From Bordetella parapertussis (GTDB taxonomy: Bacteria > Pseudomonadota > Gammaproteobacteria > Burkholderiales > SG8-41), in the NCBI GenBank assembly GCA_945906815.1, contig CAMDRT010000005.1, positions 96,185 through 160,184 on the forward strand: DNA of 64,000 nucleotides, given 5' to 3'. The translations under genes were made by a program, and so were the position numbers. The notes under the pieces were generated by a model. That model ran no database searches, was not told the origin of the DNA, and saw only the letters and a list, made by a program, of their open reading frames with translations. Every line of letters begins with the position of its first letter. Position 1 is the stretch's first letter. This document shows, piece by piece, positions 18,563-28,455 of this stretch.

Positions 18563-19843
18563 TCACTGCACTTCGGTATCGATGCTGAGCGTAATGTTTT
18601 TCGCGGTATTGTTCACCGCTTTGGTCGCGCCCTGCAAATCGCCCGGCTGTGGCATGGCGTTGCCGCTTTTCGAGATGCGCGCGCCGATGATCACTTGCGG
18701 TGCACTCGATAGACGCGCTGACGGGTTCATCGCCATGCTGTCATCCAGTGTGAAGGTCAGCGGCAAGTCGCTGGCCTTCTTGCGCAGTATGGCCAGCGGC
18801 ATGCGCGGGCCTTCGGCGGCGCGGGCGAAGATGAACAGCGTGTCATTGGGCGCGATCTTGGCCGCTAACGCGGGCGCGAGCGTCACCGTGCCGCTGACAC
18901 CCTTGTTGGCGGAGGCCGCCGGTGCCGGCGCAGGGGCCGGTTGTTTGTCCGCAACCACCGCCACTTTAGGCGCGCCAGCACCGGCGAGGGTGCGCGCTTC
19001 GGCGATACTGGCTTGCACATTGCGCGCCATTTCGCTATCGAGCGGCACCAGTGTCGCCAGTTTTTCCCAATACTTGAGTGCCACTGCGTAGTTCTTTTTA
19101 TCGAACGCGATAGTACCCGCGAGTGCCAGCGACTTGACGTGATGCGGATCGATTTTCAGCGCGCGCATGATCAGCGCTTCGGGCTCGCCCTGCAGATTTT
19201 GGCCGCGCGCCATCGCCAGCGCATCGGCATAATCCGCCAGCAAGTGCGCATTGTTGGGCACGCGCTCCACCGCTTTGCCGTAGGCGGCGGCGGCATCTTC
19301 ATAACGGCCCATCACCGCGTACGAGCGCGCGAGCATCGCCCAGCCCTGCGGGTCTTCGGGGTTTTGCTTCATGCGCTCGGCGAGCTTTGCCACCATCGCC
19401 TCGATTTGTTCAGCACTGGGGCCTTTGCCGCTGTCCGCGCTGCCGTGGGGTGGCACTGCAAGCGGCACCAGCGCACGCGGCGTGCCCACGGCAAAATAAA
19501 GCCCGACCGCCAGCAGCGGCACTGCCATGCCCACCAGCACCGCAGGCAGGCGGCTGGCCGGCGGTGCGCTCACCGCAGTGGCGCTGGGGACCACATCATC
19601 CAGCAAGCGCCGCTCTAGTTCGACGCGCGCATGCTGGTATTGCGCATCGCTTAGCGTGCCCGCATTGCGGTCAGCCTCAAGCTCCTGCTGCTGATCGCGA
19701 TATACCGCGACATTGAGTGCATTGTTCGCCTGTAGTGCCTGGCCGGCAACGCCGGCCGGATTGCGGCGTCTGCACAACGGCGGCAACACGAATATCAGCG
19801 CAACCATAATCAGCAGCGCTACGACCACCCAGAAAATAGTCAT
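18563..19843 (-). CDS. ccmI: Cytochrome c biogenesis protein CcmI (TPR)
   Basis: Last gene of the ccm operon. CcmI presents apocytochrome c to the CcmF/H ligase. The N-terminal hydrophobic helix MTIFWVVVALLIMVALIFVL is followed by a short cytoplasmic segment with RDQQQELEADRNAGTLSDAQY, a second membrane helix near residues 100-120 and a periplasmic TPR region (GWAMLARSYAVMGRYEDAAA). The C-terminal part (from about 300) resembles the beta-sandwich of CycH (VTLAPALAAKIAPNDTLFIFARA). Its ATG overlaps the ccmH TGA as ATGA at 19840-19843, showing translational coupling. Length is 426 residues. Confidence 0.93.
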   Translation of the reverse strand: MTIFWVVVALLIMVALIFVLPPLCRRRNPAGVAGQALQANNALNVAVYRDQQQELEADRNAGTLSDAQYQHARVELERRLLDDVVPSATAVSAPPASRLPAVLVGMAVPLLAVGLYFAVGTPRALVPLAVPPHGSADSGKGPSAEQIEAMVAKLAERMKQNPEDPQGWAMLARSYAVMGRYEDAAAAYGKAVERVPNNAHLLADYADALAMARGQNLQGEPEALIMRALKIDPHHVKSLALAGTIAFDKKNYAVALKYWEKLATLVPLDSEMARNVQASIAEARTLAGAGAPKVAVVADKQPAPAPAPAASANKGVSGTVTLAPALAAKIAPNDTLFIFARAAEGPRMPLAILRKKASDLPLTFTLDDSMAMNPSARLSSAPQVIIGARISKSGNAMPQPGDLQGATKAVNNTAKNITLSIDTEVQ

Positions 19844-20301
19844 CGCTGCTCCACCGTGCCGCTATCGAGCAGGGCAGCGGCACGCGTACGCTCGTCCGCG
19901 GTGAGCGCCGGCGTTGCTGTCACTGCGGCGCGGCGTCGCAGGCGTACAAACAACGCGATCAGCCCCGCCAGCAGCAGCAAGCCGGGCCCGAACCACAGCA
20001 ACAATGTGGTTGCTTTCAGCGGCGGCCGATACAGCACAAAATCGCCATAACGTTCGGTCATAAATGTGATCACGTCTTTTTCGCTGGCGCCCTGCTGCAA
20101 TTTTTCGCGCACCTGATTTTTTAAATCAATCGCAAGATCGGCGTTTGAATCGGCGAGCGACTGGTTCTGGCATACCAGGCACCGCAGTTCTTCGGACAGT
20201 GCCTGCACGCGGCGCTCCAGCGCGGGGTCCGCGGCGGCATGCGCAGGCGCTATACAGCATGCAAAAAATATAAACATAAACATATGGTTACGCATTGCCA
20301 T
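19840..20301 (-). CDS. ccmH: Cytochrome c-type biogenesis protein CcmH
   Basis: Periplasmic membrane-anchored thiol-reductase that keeps apocytochrome CXXCH cysteines reduced. The signal peptide is MAMRNHMFMFIFFACCIAPAHA. The active site LRCLVCQNQS has Cys41 and Cys44, and DVITFMTERYGDFVLYRPP is the family C-half motif followed by one membrane helix. At 153 residues it is the short CcmH form, with CcmI separate. It overlaps the ccmG stop by about 14 bp and ccmI by 4 bp. Confidence 0.95.
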   Translation of the reverse strand: MAMRNHMFMFIFFACCIAPAHAAADPALERRVQALSEELRCLVCQNQSLADSNADLAIDLKNQVREKLQQGASEKDVITFMTERYGDFVLYRPPLKATTLLLWFGPGLLLLAGLIALFVRLRRRAAVTATPALTADERTRAAALLDSGTVEQR

Positions 20302-20818
20302 TGAGCTTCGCGATCAGCGGTAGAATTTTCTCGTTGAGCACGGCGGGGGTGACCGGCCCGATTTGTTTAAAACGTATGATGCCCTGCTTGTCGATCACAT
20401 AGGTTTCCGGCACGCCATACACGCCGTAGTCGATGCCGATGCGACCCTGCACATCGTACGCCGACAGCACGTACGGATCACCGAAACGTTTTAGCCACGC
20501 GATGCCGTCGGGGCGCTTGTCTTTGTAGTTAAGACCGTAGATCGGCACTGCACTGTTTTTCGCGAGCTCCATCAGCAGCGGATGTTCTTCACGGCACGAT
20601 GCGCACCACGAGGCCCACACGTTGAGCAGCCACACTTTGCCTGCCAGGTCTTTTTGCGAAAACGTCTGGTCCTGCGCGTGCAATTGCGGCAATTCAAATG
20701 GCGGCGCGGCTTTGCCGATCAGCGGCGACGGCACTTCACGCGGGTTGAGCGTAAGCCCCACGCCGAGAAACACCGTCAATACCAGAAACAGACCCAGCGG
20801 CCACAACCAGCGTCGCAT
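20288..20818 (-). CDS. ccmG: Thiol:disulfide interchange protein CcmG/DsbE
   Basis: Membrane-anchored periplasmic thioredoxin that supplies reductant to the haem ligation module. The N-terminal anchor is MRRWLWPLGLFLVLTVFLGV; the active site is WCASC with Cys72 and Cys75 in LNVWASWCASCREEHP, and the cis-Pro loop is in YGVPETYVIDKQG. I start at 20818, since the open frame upstream overlaps the ccmF end and encodes a low-complexity Arg/Pro-rich stretch. The 176 residues match the family. The ccmF stop is 4 bp upstream. Confidence 0.95.
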   Translation of the reverse strand: MRRWLWPLGLFLVLTVFLGVGLTLNPREVPSPLIGKAAPPFELPQLHAQDQTFSQKDLAGKVWLLNVWASWCASCREEHPLLMELAKNSAVPIYGLNYKDKRPDGIAWLKRFGDPYVLSAYDVQGRIGIDYGVYGVPETYVIDKQGIIRFKQIGPVTPAVLNEKILPLIAKLNGNA

Positions 20819-20822
20819 AGTG

Positions 20823-22841
20823 CTAACTCGCCATGGTGGTACTGGCGGCACTGGCGGCATTCGCAGCACCCGCGGCATCCGCAGTAGGCGCCGCTCCAGT
20901 GCGCGTGCGCGCCGCCACGCGATAACGCCGGTCGAGTACCGCCAGCAGCCCACCCAGCGCCATCAGCACGCAGCCGCCCCAAATCCAATCGACGAACGGT
21001 TTGACCTGCACCCGCACCACCCACGCTTTGTCACCTACTTGTTCGCCCAGCGACACATACAAGTCGCGGGTGAAGCCGGTGTCGATGGCGGCTTCGGTCA
21101 TGGGGTTTTTTTGCACGTTGTAAATGCGCTTTTCCGGATACATCATACCCACCGCAGCGTTGTCACGGGTCACGGTAAAGGTGCCGCGTGCCGCTACATA
21201 GTTCGGCCCTTGTACATCGGCCACCGCATCGAAGCGAAACGCATAGCCGCCGAGTTCAACGGTTTCGCCTGGCGCGAGCTTTACATCTTTCTCGGCCTCA
21301 TAGCTCTTGACCATGGTCACACCCACCACGAACACCGCCACGCCCACGTGCGCCAGCAGCATGCCGTAATAGCTGCGTGATTGCGCGCGCAGTTTGCTGC
21401 GCACGGTCACGCCGGGCGAGGGCTGCAATCGCAACACCAAATTGGTGAGGCTGCTGGCAACGATCCACAACGCCAGCACCATGCCAAAGCTTGCCAGCGG
21501 TGTCCATAGTCCCATGGTCAACGGCAACAGCAGTCCACCGGCCAGCGACACCGCGAACGCCCACTTCAGGCGCACCGCAAGTTCTGGTAGCTGAGCTTGC
21601 TTCCAGCGCGCCAGCGGCCCCACGCCCATCAGGAATAACGCCGGCGCCATCAGCGGCGCGAATACGGTTTCAAAGTAGGGCGGGCCGACAGAAAGCTTGC
21701 CCAGCCCCAGTGCGTCGAGAAATAACGGATACAGCGTGCCCAGAAAAACCGAACCGGCGGCCACCACCAGCAACACATTGTTGGTGAGCAAAAACGATTC
21801 GCGCGACACCACTTCGAATTGCCCACCCAGGCCCACGCGCTGCGCGCGCCACGCGAATAAGGTGAGCGAACCACCGATCACGATGACCAAAAACGCGAGT
21901 ATGAATACGCCGCGTTTGGGGTCCGTGGCAAACGCATGCACCGAGGTCAGCACGCCCGAGCGCACCAGAAAAGTTCCGAGCAGCGACAGGGCAAAGGTAA
22001 AGATGGCCAACAGCACGGTCCAGCTTTTAAAGGCGCCGCGTTTTTCCGTCACCGCCAGCGAATGGATCAGTGCCGTGCCCATCAGCCACGGCATGAAGGA
22101 GGCGTTCTCCACCGGATCCCAGAACCACCAGCCGCCCCAGCCGAGTTCGTAATACGCCCACCAACTGCCGAGCGCGATGCCGAGTGTCAAAAACATCCAC
22201 GCGGTGGTGGTCCATGGCCGCGACCAGCGTGCCCACGTGGCGTCGAGCCGGCCCGACAGTAGCGCCGCGATAGCAAACGCAAACGCCACGGAAAATCCGA
22301 CGTAGCCCATATAGAGCATCGGCGGATGTATCACCATGCCGAAATCCTGCAGCAAAGGATTCAGATCGCGTCCGTCCATGGCCGCCGGCAGCAGCCGGTC
22401 AAATGGGTTCGAGGTAAACAGCATAAAACTTAAAAATCCCACGCTGATCAGCCCCAGCACCCCCAGCACGCGCGCAACGATGTCTTCGGGCAGATGGCTG
22501 CTGAACACACTCACCGCCATGGTCCACAGCGATAGCATCAACACCCACAACAACAGTGAGCCTTCGTGACCGCCCCACACCGCGGCAACGCGGTACTGCA
22601 AGGGCAGGGCGGAGTTGGAGTTCGAGGCCACGTAGAGCACGGAAAAATCGTTGATCACAAACGAATAGGTCAAACAGCCGAACGCAATAGCAATGAACAC
22701 GAACTGTCCCTGCGCCGCGGGCCGTGCCAGATTCATCCACGACGACGCGCCGCGGGCTGCGCCCGCCAGCGGCAGCGTGCCTTGCGCCAGTGCCAGCAGC
22801 AGCGCGAGGATGAGTGCGAATTGACCGAGTTCTGGAATCAT
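20823..22841 (-). CDS. ccmF: Haem lyase subunit CcmF
   Basis: Large inner-membrane haem-handling protein that ligates haem to apocytochrome c with CcmH/I. The 672 residues have many membrane helices. The haem-binding WWD signature is [19 protein letters not shown], and conserved histidines lie in [14 protein letters not shown] and [15 protein letters not shown]. The last about 25 residues (Ala/Thr-rich, after the final helix) are unusual low-complexity sequence. It overlaps ccmE by 4 bp. Confidence 0.97.
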   Translation of the reverse strand: MIPELGQFALILALLLALAQGTLPLAGAARGASSWMNLARPAAQGQFVFIAIAFGCLTYSFVINDFSVLYVASNSNSALPLQYRVAAVWGGHEGSLLLWVLMLSLWTMAVSVFSSHLPEDIVARVLGVLGLISVGFLSFMLFTSNPFDRLLPAAMDGRDLNPLLQDFGMVIHPPMLYMGYVGFSVAFAFAIAALLSGRLDATWARWSRPWTTTAWMFLTLGIALGSWWAYYELGWGGWWFWDPVENASFMPWLMGTALIHSLAVTEKRGAFKSWTVLLAIFTFALSLLGTFLVRSGVLTSVHAFATDPKRGVFILAFLVIVIGGSLTLFAWRAQRVGLGGQFEVVSRESFLLTNNVLLVVAAGSVFLGTLYPLFLDALGLGKLSVGPPYFETVFAPLMAPALFLMGVGPLARWKQAQLPELAVRLKWAFAVSLAGGLLLPLTMGLWTPLASFGMVLALWIVASSLTNLVLRLQPSPGVTVRSKLRAQSRSYYGMLLAHVGVAVFVVGVTMVKSYEAEKDVKLAPGETVELGGYAFRFDAVADVQGPNYVAARGTFTVTRDNAAVGMMYPEKRIYNVQKNPMTEAAIDTGFTRDLYVSLGEQVGDKAWVVRVQVKPFVDWIWGGCVLMALGGLLAVLDRRYRVAARTRTGAAPTADAAGAANAASAASTTMAS

Positions 22842-23323
22842 CGATTGGGTGCTCCGGCTTTGGGGGGTGTATCGATCAGGGTGCGCGCCGCCTTTTCATT
22901 GGTGGCCTGCGCTTTTTTAACTGCCTCAGCCGCTTCGGGCGGCATGTAATTCTCGTCGTGTTTGGCCAGCACTTCGCTCGCCACAAACAGGCCATTTTCA
23001 AGCCGTCCCTGCGTCACCACACCCTTGCCTTCGCGAAACAGATCCGGCAGCACGCCCTTGTACGCGACAGGGATGCTCTTGGCAGTGTCGGTGACGATGA
23101 AATGCACGGTGACGCCATCGGGCTGACGCTTGACGCTGCCAGTTTCAACCATGCCGCCGACGCGAAACGCGCGTCCCTGCGGTGCCTCGTTCGCGGCCAC
23201 CTGCGACGGCGTGAAGAAAAACACCAGATTCTGCTGAAACGCCGATAACACCAGCGCCGCGGCGATCGCCAGTCCGGTGACGCCGGCGACGATCAGGGCC
23301 AGGCGGCGATGACGCGGTTTCAT
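22838..23323 (-). CDS. ccmE: Periplasmic haem chaperone CcmE
   Basis: Carries haem covalently from CcmC to CcmF. It has an N-terminal membrane anchor (residues 8-28), an OB-fold body and the haem-attaching His122 in [10 protein letters not shown]. At 161 residues it is of standard size. Its ATG overlaps the ccmD stop (ATGA at 23320-23323). Confidence 0.97.
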   Translation of the reverse strand: MKPRHRRLALIVAGVTGLAIAAALVLSAFQQNLVFFFTPSQVAANEAPQGRAFRVGGMVETGSVKRQPDGVTVHFIVTDTAKSIPVAYKGVLPDLFREGKGVVTQGRLENGLFVASEVLAKHDENYMPPEAAEAVKKAQATNEKAARTLIDTPPKAGAPNR

Positions 23324-23466
23324 GTGGGTTTACCCGCCGCGCGGCGACGCAGCGCCAAGGCCAGCAGCTCCAGCGCGATCAACGCAAAGGTCACGGCGTA
23401 TGAACCCCACACATAGAGCCCGTGGCCGCCCATCGCGAAAAATTCATGCACACTACCCCAACTCAT
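23320..23466 (-). CDS. ccmD: Haem exporter protein CcmD
   Basis: Small 48-residue membrane protein that helps release holo-CcmE from the CcmABC complex. The translation begins [20 protein letters not shown], contains one membrane helix ([17 protein letters not shown]) and ends with the basic tail RRRAAGKPT, the usual CcmD design. Its start overlaps the ccmC stop (ATGA at 23465-23468) and its stop overlaps the ccmE start, so it is embedded in the coupled operon. Confidence 0.93.
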   Translation of the reverse strand: MSWGSVHEFFAMGGHGLYVWGSYAVTFALIALELLALALRRRAAGKPT

Positions 23467-24233
23467 CACCACGTCCTCAAGGTTTCGTTCACCCAATCGC
23501 TGTGCCGTTCACGTTCAAGGATGATGCAACGCACGCGCCACAGCGACGCCGCAATCGCATACGCCCAGCACGCAAACACCATCACCATCATGCCGGTGAA
23601 CATGGTCATCGCCATGGTGGGTGCGCTTTTCAGGCTGACCGATGCGCCTTGATGCAGCGTGTTCCACCACTGTACCGAAAAATAAATGATGGGAATGTTA
23701 ATCACCCCCACCAGCGCCAGCACCGCGCCCGCTTTATCCGCGCGGCGCGGATCGTCGATGGCCGCTTGCAGCGCCATGAAACCGAAATACAAAAACAGCA
23801 GCAGCAGTTCAGAGGTAAGCCGCGCATCCCACACCCACCACGTGCCCCACGTCGGCCTGCCCCACAGCGCGCCGCTCCACAGCGCGATAAACGTAAACAG
23901 TGCGCCGGTCGGCGCCAGCGCGCTCGCCATCATGCCCGACAACCGTGTGTTGAACGCGAGGCCCACACCCGCCCAGAACGCCATCACCAGATAGATCAAC
24001 ATCGACATCCACGCTGCCGGCACGTGGATGAAAATGATGCGGTACGACTCGCCCTGCTGTGCGTCGGTGGGCGCGACAAAAAAGCCTATGTAGATGCCCA
24101 CTGCACACAGCACGGCGGCAATCGCGGCAAACCACGGCGCCAGCACACCCGCCAGCGGAAAAAACGTTTGCGGCGAGGCGTACTTGAACCAATTGACGCC
24201 GTGAATTGCGGTTTGCGGTGTAGCGCTCGACAT
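23466..24233 (-). CDS. ccmC: Haem exporter protein CcmC
   Basis: Six-helix membrane protein that attaches haem to CcmE. The WWD motif is WGTWWVWDARLTSELLL, flanked by haem-ligand histidines (IIFIHVPAAWMSM and NTLHQGAS). The length is 255 residues. An 87-bp gap separates it from ccmB upstream, the only real gap in the operon; it contains no clear promoter or terminator. Confidence 0.96.
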   Translation of the reverse strand: MSSATPQTAIHGVNWFKYASPQTFFPLAGVLAPWFAAIAAVLCAVGIYIGFFVAPTDAQQGESYRIIFIHVPAAWMSMLIYLVMAFWAGVGLAFNTRLSGMMASALAPTGALFTFIALWSGALWGRPTWGTWWVWDARLTSELLLLFLYFGFMALQAAIDDPRRADKAGAVLALVGVINIPIIYFSVQWWNTLHQGASVSLKSAPTMAMTMFTGMMVMVFACWAYAIAASLWRVRCIILERERHSDWVNETLRTW

Positions 24234-24320
24234 GGCGCGGTGTGCGGAGGGTTGGTGCGATTCGGGGGAGGTCAGTTTAAAGCAATTTAACGGCGCTGGA
24301 AGTATAGCGTAAGCATATGT

Positions 24321-24998
24321 TTATTCATAAGAAATTCTAAGGGCGGCAGAGATCGCCCAAGGCGCGAGCGACAGCGCCGCCAGCGACAGCGCCGCCAGTA
24401 GCAGCAAATACGGCTGCGCGCTGAGCCCCGCGGCTGTGGCTTCGACCGCGAGCGAACCGAGTATCAGCACCGGCGCATACAGCGGCAATACCAGCAATGC
24501 CAGCAGCACGCCGCCGCCGCGTAAGCCCAAGGTCAGCGCTGCACCGATGGCACCGATCAAACTCAGGCTCGGGGTGCCGAGTGCGAGTGCCAGCGCCAGC
24601 ACCGCCAGCGCATCGGCCGGCAAGCCAAACTGTAAACCCAGCAGCGGCGCGATCAGCACCAGCGGCAGACTCGTCGCGATCCAGTGTGCTGTCACCTTGG
24701 CAATCACAATCACCGACAACGGGGTGGCGGCGAGCAACATCTGCTCCAGGGTGCCATCGGCGTAATCGCTCGCAAACAGTCGCGATAACGCCAGCATAGA
24801 GGCGAGCAGCGCTGCCACCCACACCACACCCGGCCCGATGGCGCGCAATAGCTGGGGCTCTGGGCCGATACCCAGTGGAAATAAACTGGCGACGATGACA
24901 AAAAAAATCACCGCGCTAAATACATCGCTGCGACGCCGCCAGGCGAGCGTGAGATCGCGGCCGATCACGCGGCGCATCACGCTTAGCGTGCCTAACAT
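24321..24998 (-). CDS. ccmB: Haem exporter protein CcmB
   Basis: Membrane subunit of the CcmAB ABC complex, 225 residues with six hydrophobic segments. The N-terminal VIGRDLTLAWRRRSDVFSAV and the FPLGIGPEPQLLRAIGPGVVW motif are typical. It overlaps ccmA by 7 bp. Confidence 0.95.
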   Translation of the reverse strand: MLGTLSVMRRVIGRDLTLAWRRRSDVFSAVIFFVIVASLFPLGIGPEPQLLRAIGPGVVWVAALLASMLALSRLFASDYADGTLEQMLLAATPLSVIVIAKVTAHWIATSLPLVLIAPLLGLQFGLPADALAVLALALALGTPSLSLIGAIGAALTLGLRGGGVLLALLVLPLYAPVLILGSLAVEATAAGLSAQPYLLLLAALSLAALSLAPWAISAALRISYE

Positions 24999-25642
24999 GA
25001 TGTATCCCGCGTGGCCTGCGCCACGTCGTTCAGATCGACGCGCTGGGTGACGCGCGCGTGGATGGCGGCATCCTGATGGGTGGTAAAGATGACGCTGCCG
25101 CCGCCATCGATGTGGGTCAGAATTAATCCTTCAAGATGGCTCACCGCTGCCACATCCAGCGCGGAAAACGGCTCATCGAGTATCCACAGCGGTGCGTGTG
25201 TAGCCAGCGCCAAGCGCGCCAGCGCAGAGCGGCGCTTTTGCCCTTGTGACAACGCGCGTACTGGCAAATGCGCACCAGCGGCCAGGCCAAACGCCGTCAG
25301 CGCTGCGCTGGCAGCCACGTTCGTAGCCGGGCGGCCGGCGAGTACGCAGGCCAGTTGCAGATTTTCCGTCGCAGACAGATCATCCTGCAGTGCGTTGGCG
25401 TGCCCCAGATAAACGACTTCGCGCCAGTAGCTCTCGCGCAGCCCCTGTATGGGCTCGCCGTGCCAGCGCACCTCGCCCCCGTCGGCCGCGCCCAAACCGC
25501 AGAGGATGCGCAGCAAACTGGTCTTGCCGCTGCCGTTGGTCCCCGCGACATGCAGCAGTCCGCGCGCTTCGAGCTTGAACGACACGCTGCGAAACAGTGT
25601 GCGATCGCCGCGGGTGCAGGCGAGGTGGCTTACCTCGAGCAT
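24992..25642 (-). CDS. ccmA: Haem exporter ATP-binding protein CcmA
   Basis: ABC ATPase that drives release of holo-CcmE. Walker A is GTNGSGKTSLLR (34-45), the signature is ALSQGQKRRSALARL, and Walker B is LWILDEPFSALD with the switch His in FTTHQDA. The length is 216 residues. It is the first gene of the ccm block and follows the yifB stop by only 3 bp, so the ccm genes may be transcribed from upstream of yifB. Confidence 0.96.
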   Translation of the reverse strand: MLEVSHLACTRGDRTLFRSVSFKLEARGLLHVAGTNGSGKTSLLRILCGLGAADGGEVRWHGEPIQGLRESYWREVVYLGHANALQDDLSATENLQLACVLAGRPATNVAASAALTAFGLAAGAHLPVRALSQGQKRRSALARLALATHAPLWILDEPFSALDVAAVSHLEGLILTHIDGGGSVIFTTHQDAAIHARVTQRVDLNDVAQATRDTSC

Positions 25643-25645
25643 GCG

Positions 25646-27142
25646 CTAGCCACGCTCAAACCGCCGATACTGAATCGCCTCGGCCACGTGCGCGGCACCG
25701 ATGGGGGTGACGCTGGCGAGGTCAGCAATGGTGCGCGCCACCTTTAGGATGCGGTGATAGGCACGCGCCGATAACCCCATGCGGCTGATCGCCTGCTGGA
25801 GCAAGGTTTCGCCGTTGGCGTCGGGTACGCAGTGTTTATCGATGTCGCGCGTGCTGAGTTGTGCATTGGGTTTGTGCTGCCGCGCAAGCGCGTGCTCCCG
25901 CGCAGCCGTGACGCGCACGCGCACTGCCGAGGACGCATCGCCCTGTGCCTGGCGCGTCATGGCTTCCTGCGGCAACGCCGGCACTTCGATCTGTAAATCA
26001 ATGCGATCCAGCAACGGTCCCGAGATACGCGAACGGTAGCGCGCGACCTGGTCGGGCGTGCAGCGGCATTTGCCGCTGTGATGGCCGAGGTAGCCGCACG
26101 GGCAGGGGTTCATCGCTGCCACCAACTGGAAGCGCGCCGGAAATTCCGCCTGCCGCGCCGCGCGCGATACCATAATGCGCCCGGATTCCAGCGGTTCGCG
26201 CAGCACTTCGAGCACGCTGCGCTGGAACTCCGGCAGCTCGTCAAGAAACAGTACGCCGTGCATCGCCATCGAGATTTCGCCGGGTCGCGGATTGCTGCCA
26301 CCGCCGACCAGCGCCGCGCCCGATGCGGTGTGATGCGGTGCGCGATAGGGGCGCTGCTTCCAGCGCGACACATCGAAACCGGCGCTGCCTAGCGATTGCA
26401 TGGTCGCCGATTCGAGCGCCTCCTGCTGCGTCATTGGCGGCAGGATGCCCGGCAGGCGCGAAGCGAGCATGGTCTTGCCGGTGCCCGGTGGGCCGACCAT
26501 CAGCAGGCTATGTCCGCCGGCGGCGGCAATTTCAAGTGCGCGTTTGGCGTGTGCCTGGCCCTTCACATCCAGCAGATCGGCGTACGTAATCTGCGCCGTG
26601 AGCGGCTCACTTTGATACGGCTGCAGTTTTTCCTGCCCGCATAAATGCGCACACACCGCGAGCAAGGATGGCGCGGCAAACACGGTGGCGTTTTCCACCA
26701 GCGCGGCTTCTGCCGCATTCTCCACCGGCAACATGAATGCGCGACCTTCATGCTGCGCGCCCAGTGTCATCGCCAGTGCACCGCGCACCGGGCGCAGTGC
26801 GCCGGTCAGCGCGAGTTCACCGGCAAATTCATAGGCGTCGAGTTGGTCCGCGGGTAGCTGTCCTGACGCTGCCAGTATGCCCAGCGCGATCGGTAAATCG
26901 AGACGGCCTGACTCTTTCGGCAGATCAGCCGGTGCCAGGTTTACGGTGATACGACGCAGCGGAAATTCAAAGCGCGCGTTTTGCAGCGCCGCGCGCACAC
27001 GATCCTTCGATTCCTTCACTTCGGCTTCGGGCAAACCGACGATGGTGAAGCTCGGCAAGCCATTCGCCAGATGCACTTCCACCGCAACCGGCGGCGCATC
27101 AACGCCCGCCAGGGCACGGCTGTGGAGAACGGCTAGGGACAT
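25646..27142 (-). CDS. YifB/ComM-family Mg-chelatase-like AAA+ ATPase
   Basis: Related to ComM, a hexameric helicase that promotes branch migration during natural transformation. It has the N-terminal ChlI-like domain (MSLAVLHSRALAGVDAPPV), Walker A MVGPPGTGKTMLASRL near 216, Walker B GVLFLDELPEF and the C-terminal Mg-chelatase domain (SARAYHRILKVARTIADL). At 498 residues it is a standard size. It lies immediately upstream of ccmA and 39 bp downstream of ubiK. Confidence 0.93.
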   Translation of the reverse strand: MSLAVLHSRALAGVDAPPVAVEVHLANGLPSFTIVGLPEAEVKESKDRVRAALQNARFEFPLRRITVNLAPADLPKESGRLDLPIALGILAASGQLPADQLDAYEFAGELALTGALRPVRGALAMTLGAQHEGRAFMLPVENAAEAALVENATVFAAPSLLAVCAHLCGQEKLQPYQSEPLTAQITYADLLDVKGQAHAKRALEIAAAGGHSLLMVGPPGTGKTMLASRLPGILPPMTQQEALESATMQSLGSAGFDVSRWKQRPYRAPHHTASGAALVGGGSNPRPGEISMAMHGVLFLDELPEFQRSVLEVLREPLESGRIMVSRAARQAEFPARFQLVAAMNPCPCGYLGHHSGKCRCTPDQVARYRSRISGPLLDRIDLQIEVPALPQEAMTRQAQGDASSAVRVRVTAAREHALARQHKPNAQLSTRDIDKHCVPDANGETLLQQAISRMGLSARAYHRILKVARTIADLASVTPIGAAHVAEAIQYRRFERG

Positions 27143-27181
27143 GCGCTGGGTGGTGCGTCGCGAGTGTACAGGGCCGGCACT

Positions 27182-27421
27182 TTAACGTATGCCTGTGCCA
27201 CGTTCCAATTCCGCCAGCCGCGCTTCCAGTTGCGTAATCTTTTCGCGCGCGCGCAGCAGCACCGCGTTCTGCACATCGAATTCCTCGCGCGTCACCAGAT
27301 CGAGTTTCGCAAACGTGGATTGCAGTAGCGCGCGCAGGTTTTTCTGTACTTCTGCCACCGGCGTGTTGGCGAGCAGTGCTTTGATTTTATTGTTTAAATC
27401 GTCGAACGCGCGATTGTCCAT
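27182..27421 (-). CDS. ubiK: Ubiquinone biosynthesis accessory factor UbiK
   Basis: Small coiled-coil protein (79 residues) that assists aerobic ubiquinone synthesis with UbiJ. MDNRAFDDLNNKIKALL opens the protein, the central VQKNLRALLQSTFAKLDLVTREEFDVQ is the family core, and the C-terminal heptad region (LLRAREKITQLEARLAELE) is a coiled coil. The start at 27421 has AAGGA 6 nt upstream. It was formerly grouped as YqiC/BMFP. Confidence 0.9.
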   Translation of the reverse strand: MDNRAFDDLNNKIKALLANTPVAEVQKNLRALLQSTFAKLDLVTREEFDVQNAVLLRAREKITQLEARLAELERGTGIR

Positions 27422-27507
27422 GAGGATCCTTGGTGGCAGTGATCCCGCTAGTCTAACAAACTGCCATGGCGCAAGTGCGCTGTGCAAGGCCCGTGAGTTG
27501 CAGGCGC

Positions 27508-27533
27508 AAAAAAGCCGCCCGCAGGCGGCTTTT
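27508..27533 (-). terminator. Rho-independent terminator of the porin gene
   Basis: On the minus strand, AAAAGCCGCC and GGCGGCTTTTTT form a strong stem with a 4-nt loop and T-run, 35 bp beyond the porin stop. The A-run on the other side could also support some bidirectional function. Confidence 0.85.
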
Positions 27534-27567
27534 AAGGAAGCATGTGGAATCTTCTAGATTATTCTGC

Positions 27568-28455
27568 TTAGAACGACTTGAGCCATGACAGCGCGAATAC
27601 GCCTTTGCTCACATCCTTGAAACCGGCGGTCGGGCCCGAAACACCCTGCACAACGCCACTGTTTCCCCAGCAATAAGCATTAGTGTTCTGCGCACTGACA
27701 GGGGTACAGGTTCCCGATGTGTTGGTGTCGGAATAGGCTGCGGTAATGGTGCCGAAGCCGATATCCTTGCTTACCCCGACCTTCCAGTCGCTATAGGAGG
27801 CGCCATTGACGCCGCCAGCAGTCGTCACCGAGCCTTTGACTCTTTGGTGTCCGAGGTGGCCAATCACAGTCCAGCCATCACCCGCGTCATAGTTGGCATT
27901 CAGCTCCAGATAATCCGAGCCGCGGGTATTCTGGTTGAGCGCTGCGCCGCCATACCAGCCGATGAAGTTTTTGGAGGTGGCATACGAGTACTTGGCGGTC
28001 AGCCACTTGTAACCGATCGCGCCATAAAGCTCCTGCGTGTTTGGATTCGCCAGAACAGTCAGAATCTCTCCGCCTTTACCAGGGTAGTTGTAGGTGATGT
28101 AGCCTACATCGTAGTTCCAGTCGCCGCCCGCGAAGCTGTTCTTGTAACCACCGTAGACGTCAATTTCGAGCGAACCTTTGCCCAGATAGTCTTTGACCCA
28201 GGAAATCGAGGATGCCCATGCACCCACGTAAAAGCCACTGGCGTGCGCATAGTCCATGCCGCCCTGAACCGCAGGCCTGCCGTGCGTTTGGCTGATGCCG
28301 CGGAACACGTAGTTGGACGTCAGGCCCAGGTTGAAACTAAGCGGCGACGCCGCTGCGGCCGGTGCCGCAGGTGCGGCTGGGGCTGGTGTTTGCGCGTAAG
28401 CGGTGGATAGTGCAAAGGCGCCGGCAATGGCCGTGCCGAGTATGAGTTTACGCAT
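27568..28455 (-). CDS. TorF-family putative outer-membrane porin
   Basis: Predicted beta-barrel porin of the TIGR02001/TorF type. The 295 residues begin with the signal peptide MRKLILGTAIAGAFALSTAYA and a Pro/Ala linker. The family opening strand LSFNLGLTSNYVFRGISQTHGRPAVQGG is followed by alternating amphipathic strands rich in Tyr/Gly (DVYGGYKNSFAGGDWNYDVGY) and a terminal aromatic Phe (LSWLKSF), as outer membrane barrels require. The start at 28455 has AGAGGA upstream. It is divergent from glnK-amtB; this neighbourhood is common in betaproteobacteria and suggests a role in passage of small nitrogen compounds, which is inference. Confidence 0.87.
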   Translation of the reverse strand: MRKLILGTAIAGAFALSTAYAQTPAPAAPAAPAAAASPLSFNLGLTSNYVFRGISQTHGRPAVQGGMDYAHASGFYVGAWASSISWVKDYLGKGSLEIDVYGGYKNSFAGGDWNYDVGYITYNYPGKGGEILTVLANPNTQELYGAIGYKWLTAKYSYATSKNFIGWYGGAALNQNTRGSDYLELNANYDAGDGWTVIGHLGHQRVKGSVTTAGGVNGASYSDWKVGVSKDIGFGTITAAYSDTNTSGTCTPVSAQNTNAYCWGNSGVVQGVSGPTAGFKDVSKGVFALSWLKSF

